Source of the DNA: UBA11524 sp963617205
GTDB taxonomy: Bacteria; Bacillota; Clostridia; Christensenellales; Aristaeellaceae
Reading direction: 5' to 3'
Length of the DNA stretch: 64,000 bases
Assembly (NCBI GenBank): GCA_963617205.1
Contig: CAVEOA010000002.1
Span: 130,188 to 194,187 of the forward strand
Shown: positions 51,978-60,903 of the stretch, in pieces
How positions within the stretch are numbered: position 1 is the stretch's first letter
How the letters are laid out: each line of letters opens with the position of its first letter
The notes under the pieces: generated by a model
Databases searched by the model: none
Told to the model about the DNA's origin: nothing
Seen by the model: the letters and a program-made list of their open reading frames with translations, nothing else
Program-made: the position numbers and the translations under genes

Positions 51978-53750
51978 TCAGGTGAGGGCGAACTGGGACT
52001 CATAAAGGTTCGCGTAGAAGCCTTTGCGGGCAAGGAGCTCATCGTGCGTGCCCTGCTCGATGATGTGCCCATCCTTCATGACGAGAATGACATCGGCCTC
52101 CTGAATGGTGGACAGGCGGTGCGCAACGATAAAGGATGTGCGCCCGTTCATCAGCCTTGCGAATGCGGACTGAATCTTGATTTCCGTGCGCGTATCAATG
52201 GACGAGGTTGCTTCGTCAAGAATCAGCATGGGCGGAAGCTTGCCGCCTTCGCCGCCGAGCATCACGCGGGCGATGCACAGCAGCTGCTTCTGACCCTGCG
52301 AGATGTTGCCGCCGTTTTCGGTGATGACGGTGTTGTAGCCATCGGGCATACGGCGGATGAAGCCGTGCGCATGGGCAGCCTTCGCCGCGGCGACGACCTC
52401 CTCGTCTGTCGCATCGGGACGACCATAGGCGATGTTGTCGCGGATGGTGCCGGCACGCAGCCACGTGTCCTGCAGCACCATGCCGAAGCTGCTCCGAAGT
52501 GAGCGCCGCGTGGCATCGCGGATGTCCGTACCATCAACCAGAATGGCGCCGCCGTTCACGTCGTAGAAGCGCATGAGCAGGTTGATCAGCGTCGTCTTGC
52601 CGCATCCTGTCGGACCGACAATGGCGATGCGCTGACCGGGCTTGACGTTCAGGGTAAAGCCTTCAATCAGCGGGCGATCAGGCACATAGCGGAAGGACAC
52701 ATCCTTGAGCGACACCTCGCCGCGCGGCGAAAGCGTAACGGCATGCTCGCGGTCGGGCACGCGTTCCTTTTCGTCCAGCAGCGCAAACACGCGTGAAGCG
52801 CATGCCAGCGCGTTTTGAAGCTCCGTCACAACGCCGGAAATCTCGTTGAACGGCTTGGCGTACTGGCTGGCATAGCTCAGGAAAACGCTCAGGTCGCCGA
52901 CGGAAATCGCGCCTGTGCCGATGGCGGTCAGCGCACCGACAAGCGCAACGGCAGCATAGATGATGTTGTTGACAAGGCGCGTGCTGGGATTCGTCAGGCT
53001 GGAGAAGAAGGTCGCCTTCAGGCTGACGCGCCCAAGCTCCTCATTGATGCCGTCGAAATCCTTCAGCGAGGCATCCTCATGTCCGAAGGCCTGCACGACC
53101 TTCTGCCCCTCAATCAGCTCGTTAATCAGCGCCGTCTGCTGACCGCGCACGCGTGCCTGCTCGGTGAAGTAGTGATGCGTCTTGCGCGCAATGAACGAGG
53201 CGACAAACATCGACAGCGGCGTCAGCAGGACGACAAGCAGCGCAATCAGCCAGTTCTTAATCAGCATAATCGTCAGCGTGCCGACGATCAGCACAACGCC
53301 GGTGAACAGCTGCGTGAAGCCCATCAGCAGACCGTCGGAAAACGTGTCGACATCAGCAATCATGCGGCTGACGAGGTCGCCGGAGGGATGCGCATCCAGA
53401 TAGCTCAGCGGCAGGCGCTGCAGCTTGCGGAAGGTCGCATCGCGCAGGTCACGGCTGACGCAGTAGGCAATGCGGTTGTTGCTCGTGGCGAGCAGCTGCT
53501 GCGCACCGGCGGAAAGCAGCGCCGTCAGGGCAATCCAGAACGCGTAGGTCAGCACCATGCGCATTTCAACCTGTCCGGCGCCAATCATCCGGTCGATGGC
53601 GTCGCCGGTCAGAATGGGAATCAGCAGCTGGGCAGCGGCACTGACGCAGGCGCACAGCAGGCTGATGACAACGCGCATGCGGTATGGCTTCACATAATTC
53701 AGCACGCGCAGAAGCGTGCCCTTCTGTTTGGCGATTTTTCCGGTCCTCAC
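51978..53750 (-). CDS. Heterodimeric ABC exporter, catalytic-site subunit
   Basis: Six-helix ABC exporter half with fused ATPase (590 residues). Walker A is VGPTGCGKTTLINLL, the signature is the degenerate NISQGQKQLL (not LSGGQ), and Walker B is MLILDEATSSID with catalytic Glu, then the switch AHRLSTIQEAD. The GTG start overlaps the stop of the other half by four bases. Together they would form a heterodimer of the BmrCD/TM287-288 kind, exporting drugs, lipids or peptides. Confidence 0.93.
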   Translation of the reverse strand: MRTGKIAKQKGTLLRVLNYVKPYRMRVVISLLCACVSAAAQLLIPILTGDAIDRMIGAGQVEMRMVLTYAFWIALTALLSAGAQQLLATSNNRIAYCVSRDLRDATFRKLQRLPLSYLDAHPSGDLVSRMIADVDTFSDGLLMGFTQLFTGVVLIVGTLTIMLIKNWLIALLVVLLTPLSMFVASFIARKTHHYFTEQARVRGQQTALINELIEGQKVVQAFGHEDASLKDFDGINEELGRVSLKATFFSSLTNPSTRLVNNIIYAAVALVGALTAIGTGAISVGDLSVFLSYASQYAKPFNEISGVVTELQNALACASRVFALLDEKERVPDREHAVTLSPRGEVSLKDVSFRYVPDRPLIEGFTLNVKPGQRIAIVGPTGCGKTTLINLLMRFYDVNGGAILVDGTDIRDATRRSLRSSFGMVLQDTWLRAGTIRDNIAYGRPDATDEEVVAAAKAAHAHGFIRRMPDGYNTVITENGGNISQGQKQLLCIARVMLGGEGGKLPPMLILDEATSSIDTRTEIKIQSAFARLMNGRTSFIVAHRLSTIQEADVILVMKDGHIIEQGTHDELLARKGFYANLYESQFALT

Positions 53751-55495
53751 AGCATGTCACTCCCCTTCCGGAACTGGCTTTCATGGATTTCGCGGTACAC
53801 ATCGCATTGCTGCATCAATTCGTCATGCGTGCCGATGCCCGCAACATGCCCGTCATCGAGCACAATAATCTGGTCTGCATGGCGCAGGGACGAGGTGCGC
53901 TGGGAGACGATGAACAGCGTCGTCCCCTCAGGGAGCGTGCGAAGCGCCTTGCGCAGCGCGGCATCGGTGGCGTAGTCAAGCGCCGATGCGCTGTCGTCGA
54001 GAATCACGATATCCGGATGACCGACCAGCGCACGGGCAATCGTCAGGCGCTGCCGCTGACCGCCGGAAAGGTTGCGTCCGCCCTGCTCCACCGTCTCATT
54101 GAGCTTGCCGGGCTTGGCGCGGACGAAATCAGCCGCCTGCGCGATTTCAAGCGCATGCCACAATTCATCCTCCGTCGCGTTCTCGTTGCCCCAGAGCAGA
54201 TTCGAGCGAATCGTCCCCTGGAACAGCTGCGCCTTCTGCATGACGACAGCCACCCTGCGGCGAAGCTCCGCCTGCGGATAATCCGCAATCGGATGCCCGA
54301 ACAGCATGACCATGCCGCTTGTGGCGTCATAGAAGCGTGAAATCAGGCTGACGAGCGTCGTTTTGCCGCTGCCCGTGCCGCCGATGATGCCGATGGTCTG
54401 CCCGCGCTTCGCCGCGAACGTTACGTCCGTCAGGCTTTCATCGCCTGCGCCGCGGTACTGCAGCGACACATGGTCAAAGCGAACGGCATCCGTTTTTTCA
54501 TCGTCCTCATTCTTGTTCGCGTCCGATGTCGTGTTTTCCGGAAAATGCATGCTCGACTTGGTATCCAGCACCTGTGAAATGCGCCCCATGCTGGCGATGG
54601 CACGCGTCAGCAGGACGACGAGATTCGCCAGCTTCACCAGCTCGACAAGGATCTGATTCATGTAGTTGACCAGCGCGACGATATCGCCGGACAGCAGCGC
54701 ACCGCCCTCGACCTTGCCCGCGCCGAAATACAGGATGGCGATGATGCCGAGGTTGACAACGACGTATGTCAGTGGATTCATCAGCGCGGCGATGCGCCCG
54801 ACCTTGAGCTGCATGTCCGTCAGGCGGCTGTTCTGCGCGACAAACTGCTGCTCCTCCGCGTCCTCGCGCCCGAAGGCACGCACCACGCGCACGCCGGACA
54901 GGTTCTCACGCGTCGCACCGGTGACCGCATCAAGATTGCCCTGCACGCGCTTGTACATCGGTGATGTGATGCGCATGATGCCGAACACAATGACCGACAG
55001 CACCGGAATCGCGGCGACAAAAATCAGCGCCACCTGCGCGTCAATCGTGAAGGCGGCAATCATCGCGCCGGCCACGATGAACGGCGAGCGCAGGAACAGG
55101 CGCAGGAACATGTTCAGCCCGTTCTGCACCTGATTAACATCGCTCGTCATGCGCGTAATCAGCGTGGAAATGCCCAGCGTATCCAGCTCGGAGAAGGACA
55201 GCGACTGGATATGCGCCATGAGCTGATGACGCAGTCCGGTCGACGTGCCGATGGCTGCGCGCGCCGCGAAATACTGCGCCGTGAACGAGCAGAGCAGCCC
55301 GATAAGCGCCATGAGCACGAGCAGGCCGCAGCGCGTCCAGATGTACGCTGCATCGCCTGTGCCGATGCCGGTCTTGATGATGTCTGCCACGACAATCGGC
55401 ACGAGCAGGTCGAATGTCGCCTCGAGCATCTTGAACAGCGGCGCGAGGATGCTCTCCTTGCGGTATTGCTTCAGGAAGGGGAATAGGTGCTTCAT
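53747..55495 (-). CDS. Heterodimeric ABC exporter, degenerate-site subunit
   Basis: Six-helix half-transporter (582 residues). Walker A is GGTGSGKTTLVSL, the signature LSGGQRQRLTIARAL is canonical, but Walker B is VILDDSASALD: Asp replaces the catalytic Glu, and the switch His is Gln in VSQRTSS. This is the expected complement to its partner, leaving one functional ATP site per dimer. GGAGG lies before the ATG at 55495, 10 bases after the YbaK-like gene. Confidence 0.93.
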   Translation of the reverse strand: MKHLFPFLKQYRKESILAPLFKMLEATFDLLVPIVVADIIKTGIGTGDAAYIWTRCGLLVLMALIGLLCSFTAQYFAARAAIGTSTGLRHQLMAHIQSLSFSELDTLGISTLITRMTSDVNQVQNGLNMFLRLFLRSPFIVAGAMIAAFTIDAQVALIFVAAIPVLSVIVFGIMRITSPMYKRVQGNLDAVTGATRENLSGVRVVRAFGREDAEEQQFVAQNSRLTDMQLKVGRIAALMNPLTYVVVNLGIIAILYFGAGKVEGGALLSGDIVALVNYMNQILVELVKLANLVVLLTRAIASMGRISQVLDTKSSMHFPENTTSDANKNEDDEKTDAVRFDHVSLQYRGAGDESLTDVTFAAKRGQTIGIIGGTGSGKTTLVSLISRFYDATSGMVMLFGHPIADYPQAELRRRVAVVMQKAQLFQGTIRSNLLWGNENATEDELWHALEIAQAADFVRAKPGKLNETVEQGGRNLSGGQRQRLTIARALVGHPDIVILDDSASALDYATDAALRKALRTLPEGTTLFIVSQRTSSLRHADQIIVLDDGHVAGIGTHDELMQQCDVYREIHESQFRKGSDML

Positions 55496-55505
55496 AGAAT
55501 CCTCC

Positions 55506-55994
55506 TCAGAGATAAATCGGCGTATGACGAAGCGTGGGAACGACCTGCTCCCAGAAAACAGGCTGCTCAAAGACAACGGTCGCGGTGTTGTCGCAGGGAT
55601 GGAAGGCGATTTTTCCCTCGCGGCGAATCTCCCTGTCAAACACGAGCGTGATGGCGTTATCCCTGTCGAACCAAAGCCCCAGCGGCGACAGGCTTCCGGA
55701 TTCCAGCGACAGCATGCGCGGCAGGCACTCCGCCGGTGCGAAGGAAAGGCGCGAGGAATGCAGCAGCTTGCTCGTGTCAGCGGTGCGGAAGTGCTTATCC
55801 GGCAGCGTCACGTACAGGTAAAACGCCGTCTGCGTGCGCGTACACAGCAGGATGTTCTTGCAGAAGGTCACATCCGGCGCGGCATACGGCAGCGCAAGGC
55901 ACTCCTCCATGGAAAAAACGGCATCATGCTCATAGACCTCGCAGGGAATTTGCAGCTCATGCAGATGTGCCAGAACGCGCTGCTTGTTCGACAA
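55506..55994 (-). CDS. YbaK/ProX-type aminoacyl-tRNA deacylase
   Basis: Trans-editing enzyme that hydrolyses mischarged tRNA, of the prolyl-tRNA-synthetase-associated domain family. The start region reads LHELQIPCEVYEHDAVFSME, with the catalytic-site Lys in CKNILLC, and the SLSPLGLWFDRDN and IAFHPCDNTATVVF segments typical of ProX/PrdX. The start is a TTG with AGGAGGG 8 bases upstream (162 residues). It heads the unit with the ABC exporter, methyltransferase and tcdA. Confidence 0.88.
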   Translation of the reverse strand: MSNKQRVLAHLHELQIPCEVYEHDAVFSMEECLALPYAAPDVTFCKNILLCTRTQTAFYLYVTLPDKHFRTADTSKLLHSSRLSFAPAECLPRMLSLESGSLSPLGLWFDRDNAITLVFDREIRREGKIAFHPCDNTATVVFEQPVFWEQVVPTLRHTPIYL

Positions 55995-56066
55995 GGCATA
56001 TCCCTCCTTCTGCGCAAAATGGAAAAATCATACGGAAACAGAACGGCGATTTCGTCAAAATGCCAG

Positions 56067-56095
56067 TGGTAATTTCCGTATTTCCATGATATAAT
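56067..56095 (+). promoter_or_regulatory. Promoter of the phosphofructokinase gene
   Basis: TATAAT at 56090-56095 with a poor TGGTAA 17 bases upstream. The -10 is strong, the -35 weak. Confidence 0.5.
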
Positions 56096-56138
56096 ACGCT
56101 TGAATCAGAGAAAAATCAAGGGGGAGGACAGTGCGATC

Positions 56139-57209
56139 ATGAAAAGAAGAATCGGCATTTTGACAAGCGGCGGCGATTGCCCGGGCTTGAACGCGGCCAT
56201 CCGCGGCGTTACGCGTGCGGCATACGAGCTCTTTGACGCGGAAATCATCGGCATCCATGACGGTTACAGAGGTCTCATCACAGGCGACTATCAGGAGATG
56301 AAGCGGAGCCAGTTTTCCGGTATCCTGACGCTCGGCGGCACCATCCTCGGCACGGCGCGCACGCCCTTCCGCGACATGCGCAAAATCGGCGATGACAACA
56401 TCGACAAGGTCGCGGCGATGAAGAAGACCTACAAGGATTTGAAGCTCGACTGTCTTGTCACCCTCGGCGGCAACGGCACCCACAAGACCGCGAATCTGCT
56501 TGCGAAGGAGGGTCTGAACGTCATCGGTCTACCCAAGACGATTGACAACGACCTCTACGGCACGGATTTCACCTTCGGCTTCCACACTGCAATGGACATC
56601 GCGACCGAAGTCATCGACCGCATCCATACGACAGCCGCATCCCACGGGCGCTGCATGGTCATCGAGGTCATGGGCAACAAGGCCGGCTGGCTGACGCTGT
56701 ATTCCGGCGTTGCAGGCGGTGCGGATGCCATCCTCATCCCTGAAATCCCCTACAAAATCGAGAAGGTCGCCAAGGTGGTCGAAAGCCGCGCCAAGAGCAA
56801 CAAGGGCTTCACGATTATCGCCGTTGCAGAGGGTGCCATGACCACGGAAGAAGCGAAGCTGAGCAAGAAGGAACGTGAGGCCAAGCGCCTTGAGACGCAT
56901 TTCTCCTCCAGCGCGTTTGTGGCGCAGCAGCTGCGCGACCTCGTCGGTGTGGAGGCGCGCGCGGTGGTGCCGGGGCACATCCAGCGCGGCGGCAGCCCGA
57001 ATGCCTATGACCGCGTGCTGTCGACGCAATTCGGCGTGCATGCTGCGGAGCTGATTCGCGACGGCGTATACGGCGTAACGGTTGCACTCAAGGGCAACGA
57101 AATCACGCACAACAAGCTCTGCGACATTGCCGGCGTCCCGAAGCTCGTCCCGCCGGACAACACGATGATTACCACAGCCCGAAACATCGGCATTTCCTTC
57201 GGTGATTAA
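56139..57209 (+). CDS. 6-phosphofructokinase (Gly/Lys active-site type)
   Basis: Phosphorylates fructose 6-phosphate in glycolysis. ILTSGGDCPGLNAAIRG is the nucleotide loop; the catalytic region is LPKTIDNDLYGTDFTFGF, with MEVMG-like IEVMGNKAGW and GHIQRGGSPNAYDR as substrate sites. The two residues that separate donors are Gly113 in GGNGT (as in ATP enzymes) and Lys133 in PKTIDND (as in PPi enzymes), a combination found in atypical ATP-dependent or mixed enzymes. GGGGGAGG lies 10 bases before the ATG at 56139 (356 residues). A single-gene unit. Confidence 0.92.
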   Translation: MKRRIGILTSGGDCPGLNAAIRGVTRAAYELFDAEIIGIHDGYRGLITGDYQEMKRSQFSGILTLGGTILGTARTPFRDMRKIGDDNIDKVAAMKKTYKDLKLDCLVTLGGNGTHKTANLLAKEGLNVIGLPKTIDNDLYGTDFTFGFHTAMDIATEVIDRIHTTAASHGRCMVIEVMGNKAGWLTLYSGVAGGADAILIPEIPYKIEKVAKVVESRAKSNKGFTIIAVAEGAMTTEEAKLSKKEREAKRLETHFSSSAFVAQQLRDLVGVEARAVVPGHIQRGGSPNAYDRVLSTQFGVHAAELIRDGVYGVTVALKGNEITHNKLCDIAGVPKLVPPDNTMITTARNIGISFGD

Positions 57210-57212
57210 CAA

Positions 57213-57252
57213 AACAGCCTACTGCGGATTTTCTGCAGCAGGCTGTTCTTTC
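57213..57252 (+). terminator. Terminator of the phosphofructokinase gene
   Basis: AACAGCCTACTGC and GCAGCAGGCTGTT pair (one mismatch) across a short loop, then CTTTCGTTTG. Confidence 0.8.
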
Positions 57253-57269
57253 GTTTGAGGATATTTCGC

Positions 57270-57660
57270 CCTTGTGAAGGCAAGCAGAGGGCTTTGCAAT
57301 CGCGGACTTCATCCGATTTTCAGCTTTTTCGCAGTGCACATCTCCGTGGCAGGCTCGCAATTCAACCGTTTCTTGCAGGGGCTTTCCGGTCGCCCCTGCA
57401 CCCTTCGGATGCGCTTCTCCATCGTGGGCTTGTAATGCAGCTATTTCGGGGGCTTTGCGCTCGCCCCCGTGCCCCTTCGCTGTGCGCTTTTCCATCGTAG
57501 GTTCGTAATGCTGCTATTTCGGGGGCTTTGCGCTCGCCCCCGTGCCCCTTCGCTGTGCACTTCTCCGTAGTGGGTTCGTAATGCTGCTATTCGGGGGCTT
57601 TGCGCTCGCCCCCCGTGCCCCTTCGCTGTGCACATTTCCGCAGTGGGCTTGTAATGCAAC
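57270..57660. repeat. Tandem ~72-bp GC-stem repeats
   Basis: GGGGGCTTTGCGCTCGCCCCC units begin near 57378 (variant with CCGGTC loop), 57448, 57521 and 57593, each followed by GTGCCCCTTCGCTGTGC, a CTTTTCCATCGTAGG-like stretch and GTTCGTAATGCTGCTATTTC. A partial unit at 57287 carries CGGACTTCATCCG (57303-57315), a member of the GACGAAGTC family. No gene. Confidence 0.85.
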
Positions 57661-57697
57661 TTATTCTTATCGTTAGCCAAAGTTCAACTAAGGAAAA

Positions 57698-57955
57698 GAA
57701 ACCAAGTATGGTGCCGAAGGGGTCAAGGGGGCGACCGGAAAGCCCCCTTGTTGCCGCAAACTAAATCAACCATGAAAATGAAACCAAGTATGCCCTCGAA
57801 GGGGTCAAGGGGGCGACCGGAAAGCCCCCTTGTTCCTTCAATCAAAATCAACCGCGAAAATGAAACCAAGTATGCTCCCGAAGGGGTCAAAAAATCAGAC
57901 GAAGTCTGTCAACCACGGAAATGAAAACAAGTATGCTCCCGAAGGGGTCAAAAGA
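57698..57955. repeat. Four-copy array of GAAACCAAGTATG...GAAGGGGTCA units
   Basis: ACCAAGTATG-type starts lie at 57701, 57783, 57865 and (as ACAAGTATG) 57927. The first two units carry CAAGGGGGCGACCGGAAAG then CCCCCTTG, the third carries CAGACGAAGTCTG (57896-57908) in the same place, and the last runs into the end of the DUF368 gene. Hairpin modules are thus exchanged at one site behind a constant lead sequence. Confidence 0.85.
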
Positions 57956-57970
57956 TGCTTGCAGGAAGAA

Positions 57971-58852
57971 TCAGGCTTCCTGCTTCTCCATCTTGGTGAG
58001 CGCCCATGCAGCGGCAAATCCCACCACAAACGTCACCACGCTGACAATCACCTGCGCGAGGTTGAAGCCGTCAATGCTCAGCCCCATCAGGATGCCAATC
58101 GGCGAAGCGATGACAAGACCGAGAATCGCGCAGTACGTCGCGCACTTCCACTTCGCCAGCAAAACCTCAATCACCTTTGAAATGCCGAAGATGCCGATAA
58201 TCACGCCAATGCCGAAGGGCAGCAGAATACCGACGTTGTAGAGAATCAATGCGCCGTCCAGTGCCGCAATCGCGCTGACAAGATTGCCAATCGCGCCGAC
58301 AACCGGATAGTAGTAGCCCATGAGCATCAGCATCATCGAGCCGGACACTCCGGGAATGACCATCGTCGCCGAGGCAATGCAGCCCATCACGACCAGCTTG
58401 AGCATTTCCAGCACACTCAGGGCGATGGTCGCGCCGGTATCCTGCGGCTCCTTGATGAACGCCATGAAGATAATCAGCGCGAACGCCAGCACAAACAGGA
58501 CGCCGCCAATGGTAAACTGCTTTTTGGGCTGCCCCTTGAGCTGCTTGAAAATGGCGGGCAGTCCGCCGAGAATCAGACCAATGAAGAGCGTGTTTGTCGG
58601 CAGCGATGCGAAGCTGTCCGCCAGCGCCCACGTGATCACCTTCGAGAGCAGCACCAGCGCCGTCAGCATGCCGATGCCGAACGGCAGCAGCGTCATGATG
58701 GACTTCTTGAACTGCTTGAACAGGTGCGTGATGCAGTGAATCAGCGTATCGTAAATACCCATGGACACCATCATAGTGCCGCCGGACACGCCGGGGATGA
58801 TGTTCGCCAGCCCGATGACCATGCCCTTGAGAACGTCGGAAATGAACTTCAT
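57971..58852 (-). CDS. DUF368 membrane protein (undecaprenyl-phosphate flippase family)
   Basis: Polytopic protein with about eight hydrophobic helices. The duplicated motif NIIPGVSGGTMMVSMGIYD and MVIPGVSGSMMLMLMGYY is the DUF368 hallmark; family members have been implicated in returning undecaprenyl phosphate across the membrane for wall synthesis. The first ATG (58861) is too close to the AAAGGAG; the ATG at 58852, ten bases away, is preferred. It has its own promoter, and its 3' end abuts the repeat array. Confidence 0.9.
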   Translation of the reverse strand: MKFISDVLKGMVIGLANIIPGVSGGTMMVSMGIYDTLIHCITHLFKQFKKSIMTLLPFGIGMLTALVLLSKVITWALADSFASLPTNTLFIGLILGGLPAIFKQLKGQPKKQFTIGGVLFVLAFALIIFMAFIKEPQDTGATIALSVLEMLKLVVMGCIASATMVIPGVSGSMMLMLMGYYYPVVGAIGNLVSAIAALDGALILYNVGILLPFGIGVIIGIFGISKVIEVLLAKWKCATYCAILGLVIASPIGILMGLSIDGFNLAQVIVSVVTFVVGFAAAWALTKMEKQEA

Positions 58853-58884
58853 GCTTGTCATGCTCCTTTGCGCTATATTGGTGG

Positions 58885-58912
58885 ATTATACCCATCATAT
58901 CATGAGTTGCAG
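58885..58912 (-). promoter_or_regulatory. Promoter of the DUF368 gene
   Basis: On the minus strand CTGCAA, 16 bases and TATAAT, about 33 bases before the start codon. Confidence 0.6.
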
Positions 58913-58976
58913 CGAACGGCAATACATTGCGAAAAAATTTACAAAATGCTCGGAGAGAATTTCTTTCCGCCTTTTG

Positions 58977-59005
58977 TTGCTTTTTTGAGGAAAGTACGGT
59001 ACAAT
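58977..59005 (+). promoter_or_regulatory. Promoter of the DegV-family gene
   Basis: TTGCTT, 17 bases and TACAAT, about 73 bases before the ATG. Confidence 0.5.
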
Positions 59006-59077
59006 GTTCATGGTAGGTTCATCTTTCTGCATTTATTTTTTGATTCATTCATCCCATTCATTTTCAGGAGGTGCACC

Positions 59078-59953
59078 ATGCAGAGCTATGTACTGATGAC
59101 CGACAGCGACAGCGACCTGCCGCTGGAGCTCAAGCAGCAGTTGGACATTCCTGTCGTCTATATGCCCTACAGCTTAGATGGTCAGGAATACTTCGATGAC
59201 CTTGGTCAGGCGCTGGATTACCAGTCGTTCTACAACAAGATGCGTGCAGGCAGTCAGCCGACGACCTCCGCGCTCAATGAAACCGTCTATCTGGATTACT
59301 TCGAGCCGATTCTGTCTTCCGGCAGGGATCTGCTGTTCATCGCGTTCTCCAGTCAGCTCAGCGCCACGATTCAGGCGATTTACGCCGCGCGCGAGGAGCT
59401 GCTCGCGAAGTATCCGGAGCGCAAATTCATCGTGGTGGACACGCTGTCCATCTCCGCGCCGCAGACGCTGCTGGTGCTCAAGGCGCACGAGCTCTACCGC
59501 GCCGGCAAGCCGATGGAGGAGGTCGCAAAGTGGGTTGAGGACAATAAGCTCCGTGCGCAGGCGTGGTTCACGGTGGATGACCTCAAGTACCTCCAGCGCG
59601 GCGGACGCATTTCGGCGACGGCGGCGGCGCTCGGCACCCTGCTCGACCTGAAGCCCATCCTGACCGAAACGCGCGACGGCAAGCTCGCTGCGGCAGGCAA
59701 GGTTCGCGGACGCCGCAAGGCCATGAGCTTCATCGTGGAAAAGGCTGTCGAGAACGTTGTCGACCAGCACGAATCCATCGGCATCATCCTTCATGCAGAC
59801 GCGCCTGCCGATGCCGACAAGCTGCGCGCCCTTCTCGCGGAAAAGCTGCCGGAGATGGACATCCGCATCTACCATGTCGGACCCGTCATCGGCACGCACG
59901 CCGGTCCCGGCACGATTGCCTTCTGCTTCATGGGGAAGGAAAGAGAGATGTAA
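59078..59953 (+). CDS. DegV-family fatty-acid-binding protein
   Basis: Soluble protein that holds a fatty acid and can feed a fatty-acid kinase for phospholipid synthesis. Typical features: MTDSDSDLP near the N-terminus, the PTTSALN ligand loop (about residues 66-72), a FSSQLSATIQ stretch, and the C-terminal half with LKYLQRGGRISATAAALGTLLDLKPIL. The ATG at 59078 has CAGGAGG 6 bases upstream (291 residues). No FakA-like kinase is adjacent. Confidence 0.92.
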   Translation: MQSYVLMTDSDSDLPLELKQQLDIPVVYMPYSLDGQEYFDDLGQALDYQSFYNKMRAGSQPTTSALNETVYLDYFEPILSSGRDLLFIAFSSQLSATIQAIYAAREELLAKYPERKFIVVDTLSISAPQTLLVLKAHELYRAGKPMEEVAKWVEDNKLRAQAWFTVDDLKYLQRGGRISATAAALGTLLDLKPILTETRDGKLAAAGKVRGRRKAMSFIVEKAVENVVDQHESIGIILHADAPADADKLRALLAEKLPEMDIRIYHVGPVIGTHAGPGTIAFCFMGKEREM

Positions 59954-59960
59954 TCAACGC

Positions 59961-60003
59961 AAAACGCCCATACGGCTGTTCACGCAGTCGCATGGGCGTT
60001 TTT
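59961..60003. terminator. Bidirectional terminator DegV / YitT
   Basis: AAAACGCCCAT and ATGGGCGTTTT form the base of a longer stem-loop, followed by a T run; flanking A/T runs allow use from both sides. Confidence 0.9.
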
Positions 60004-60019
60004 TTCTCATACCGCCTCT

Positions 60020-60877
60020 TCAGTTTGTACCCCGAAATCCCTTGCCGATGATTTCGCCGGTGTTCATAATCAGCACGAACGCGGAAGGGTCCACCTGCTT
60101 CACATATCGCCTGAGCATGATCGCCTCGTGGCGGTTCATGACCGTCATCAGCACCGTGCGCCCCTCATGCGTGTAGGCGCCCTCGCCATGCAGCTCGGTC
60201 GCGCCGCGCTTGAGCGTGCGGGTGATGTACGTTTCGATTTCCGCAGACTTCGTTGTGATGATGTGGAAATATTTGTGCGTGTTGATGTTCTCCAGCACCA
60301 AATCGACTAACAGGCTCTTCATCACCAGACCGAGGATGCAGAACAGCCCTGTTTCCATGCCGAACGCCACGCATGCCATCAGCGTGATCACCATGTCGCT
60401 GCACATCAGCGCGCGCCCGATGTTCAGGCTCGTATACTTGCGCAGGATCATCGCGACAATGTCCGTGCCGCCGGAGGACGCATCGAGGTTGAACAGAATG
60501 GCCGAGCCGACAGCAGGCAGGCTGACCGCGAAAATCAGCTCCAGCAGCGGCTGATTCGTCATGGGCGCATCCATCGGTATGACGCGTTCCAGCACCCATG
60601 TCAGCCCGGACATCAGCAGGCTGACAAACGTCGTGCGTCCGCCGAAGCCCTTGCCGAGCACGATGTAACCCAGAATGAGCAGGAACACGTTGATGATCAT
60701 CACAAAATCGCCGTTGGACAGCCCCGGAATATAGTGGCTGAGGATGACCGCCATGCCGCTGACGCCGCCGGTCGAGAAGTGATTCGGGAATTTGAAGAAG
60801 TAGATGCCCAGCACCATCAGCACCGTGCCGGCAATCAGCAGCAGATATTCCTTAATCGTTTCACGAGCCTTCTGCAT
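60020..60877 (-). CDS. YitT family membrane protein
   Basis: DUF161/DUF2179 protein of unknown function. Five or six hydrophobic helices occupy residues 1-190, with FPNHFSTGGVSGMAVILSHY, DASSGGTDIVAMILRKYT and similar glycine-rich loops. The C-terminal soluble domain (about 200-285) contains GEGAYTHEGRTVLMTVMNRHE and DPSAFVLIMNTGEIIGKGF, typical of the family. It follows hflX by 26 bases. Confidence 0.92.
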   Translation of the reverse strand: MQKARETIKEYLLLIAGTVLMVLGIYFFKFPNHFSTGGVSGMAVILSHYIPGLSNGDFVMIINVFLLILGYIVLGKGFGGRTTFVSLLMSGLTWVLERVIPMDAPMTNQPLLELIFAVSLPAVGSAILFNLDASSGGTDIVAMILRKYTSLNIGRALMCSDMVITLMACVAFGMETGLFCILGLVMKSLLVDLVLENINTHKYFHIITTKSAEIETYITRTLKRGATELHGEGAYTHEGRTVLMTVMNRHEAIMLRRYVKQVDPSAFVLIMNTGEIIGKGFRGTN

Positions 60878-60903
60878 GAAAAAGCTCCTTTCAGAGGATT
60901 CCC

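Noticed and set aside
57698..57955. CRISPR-like array
   Set aside because: Only four units, unequal spacing, the intervening parts are themselves repeated hairpins rather than unique spacers, and there are no cas genes.
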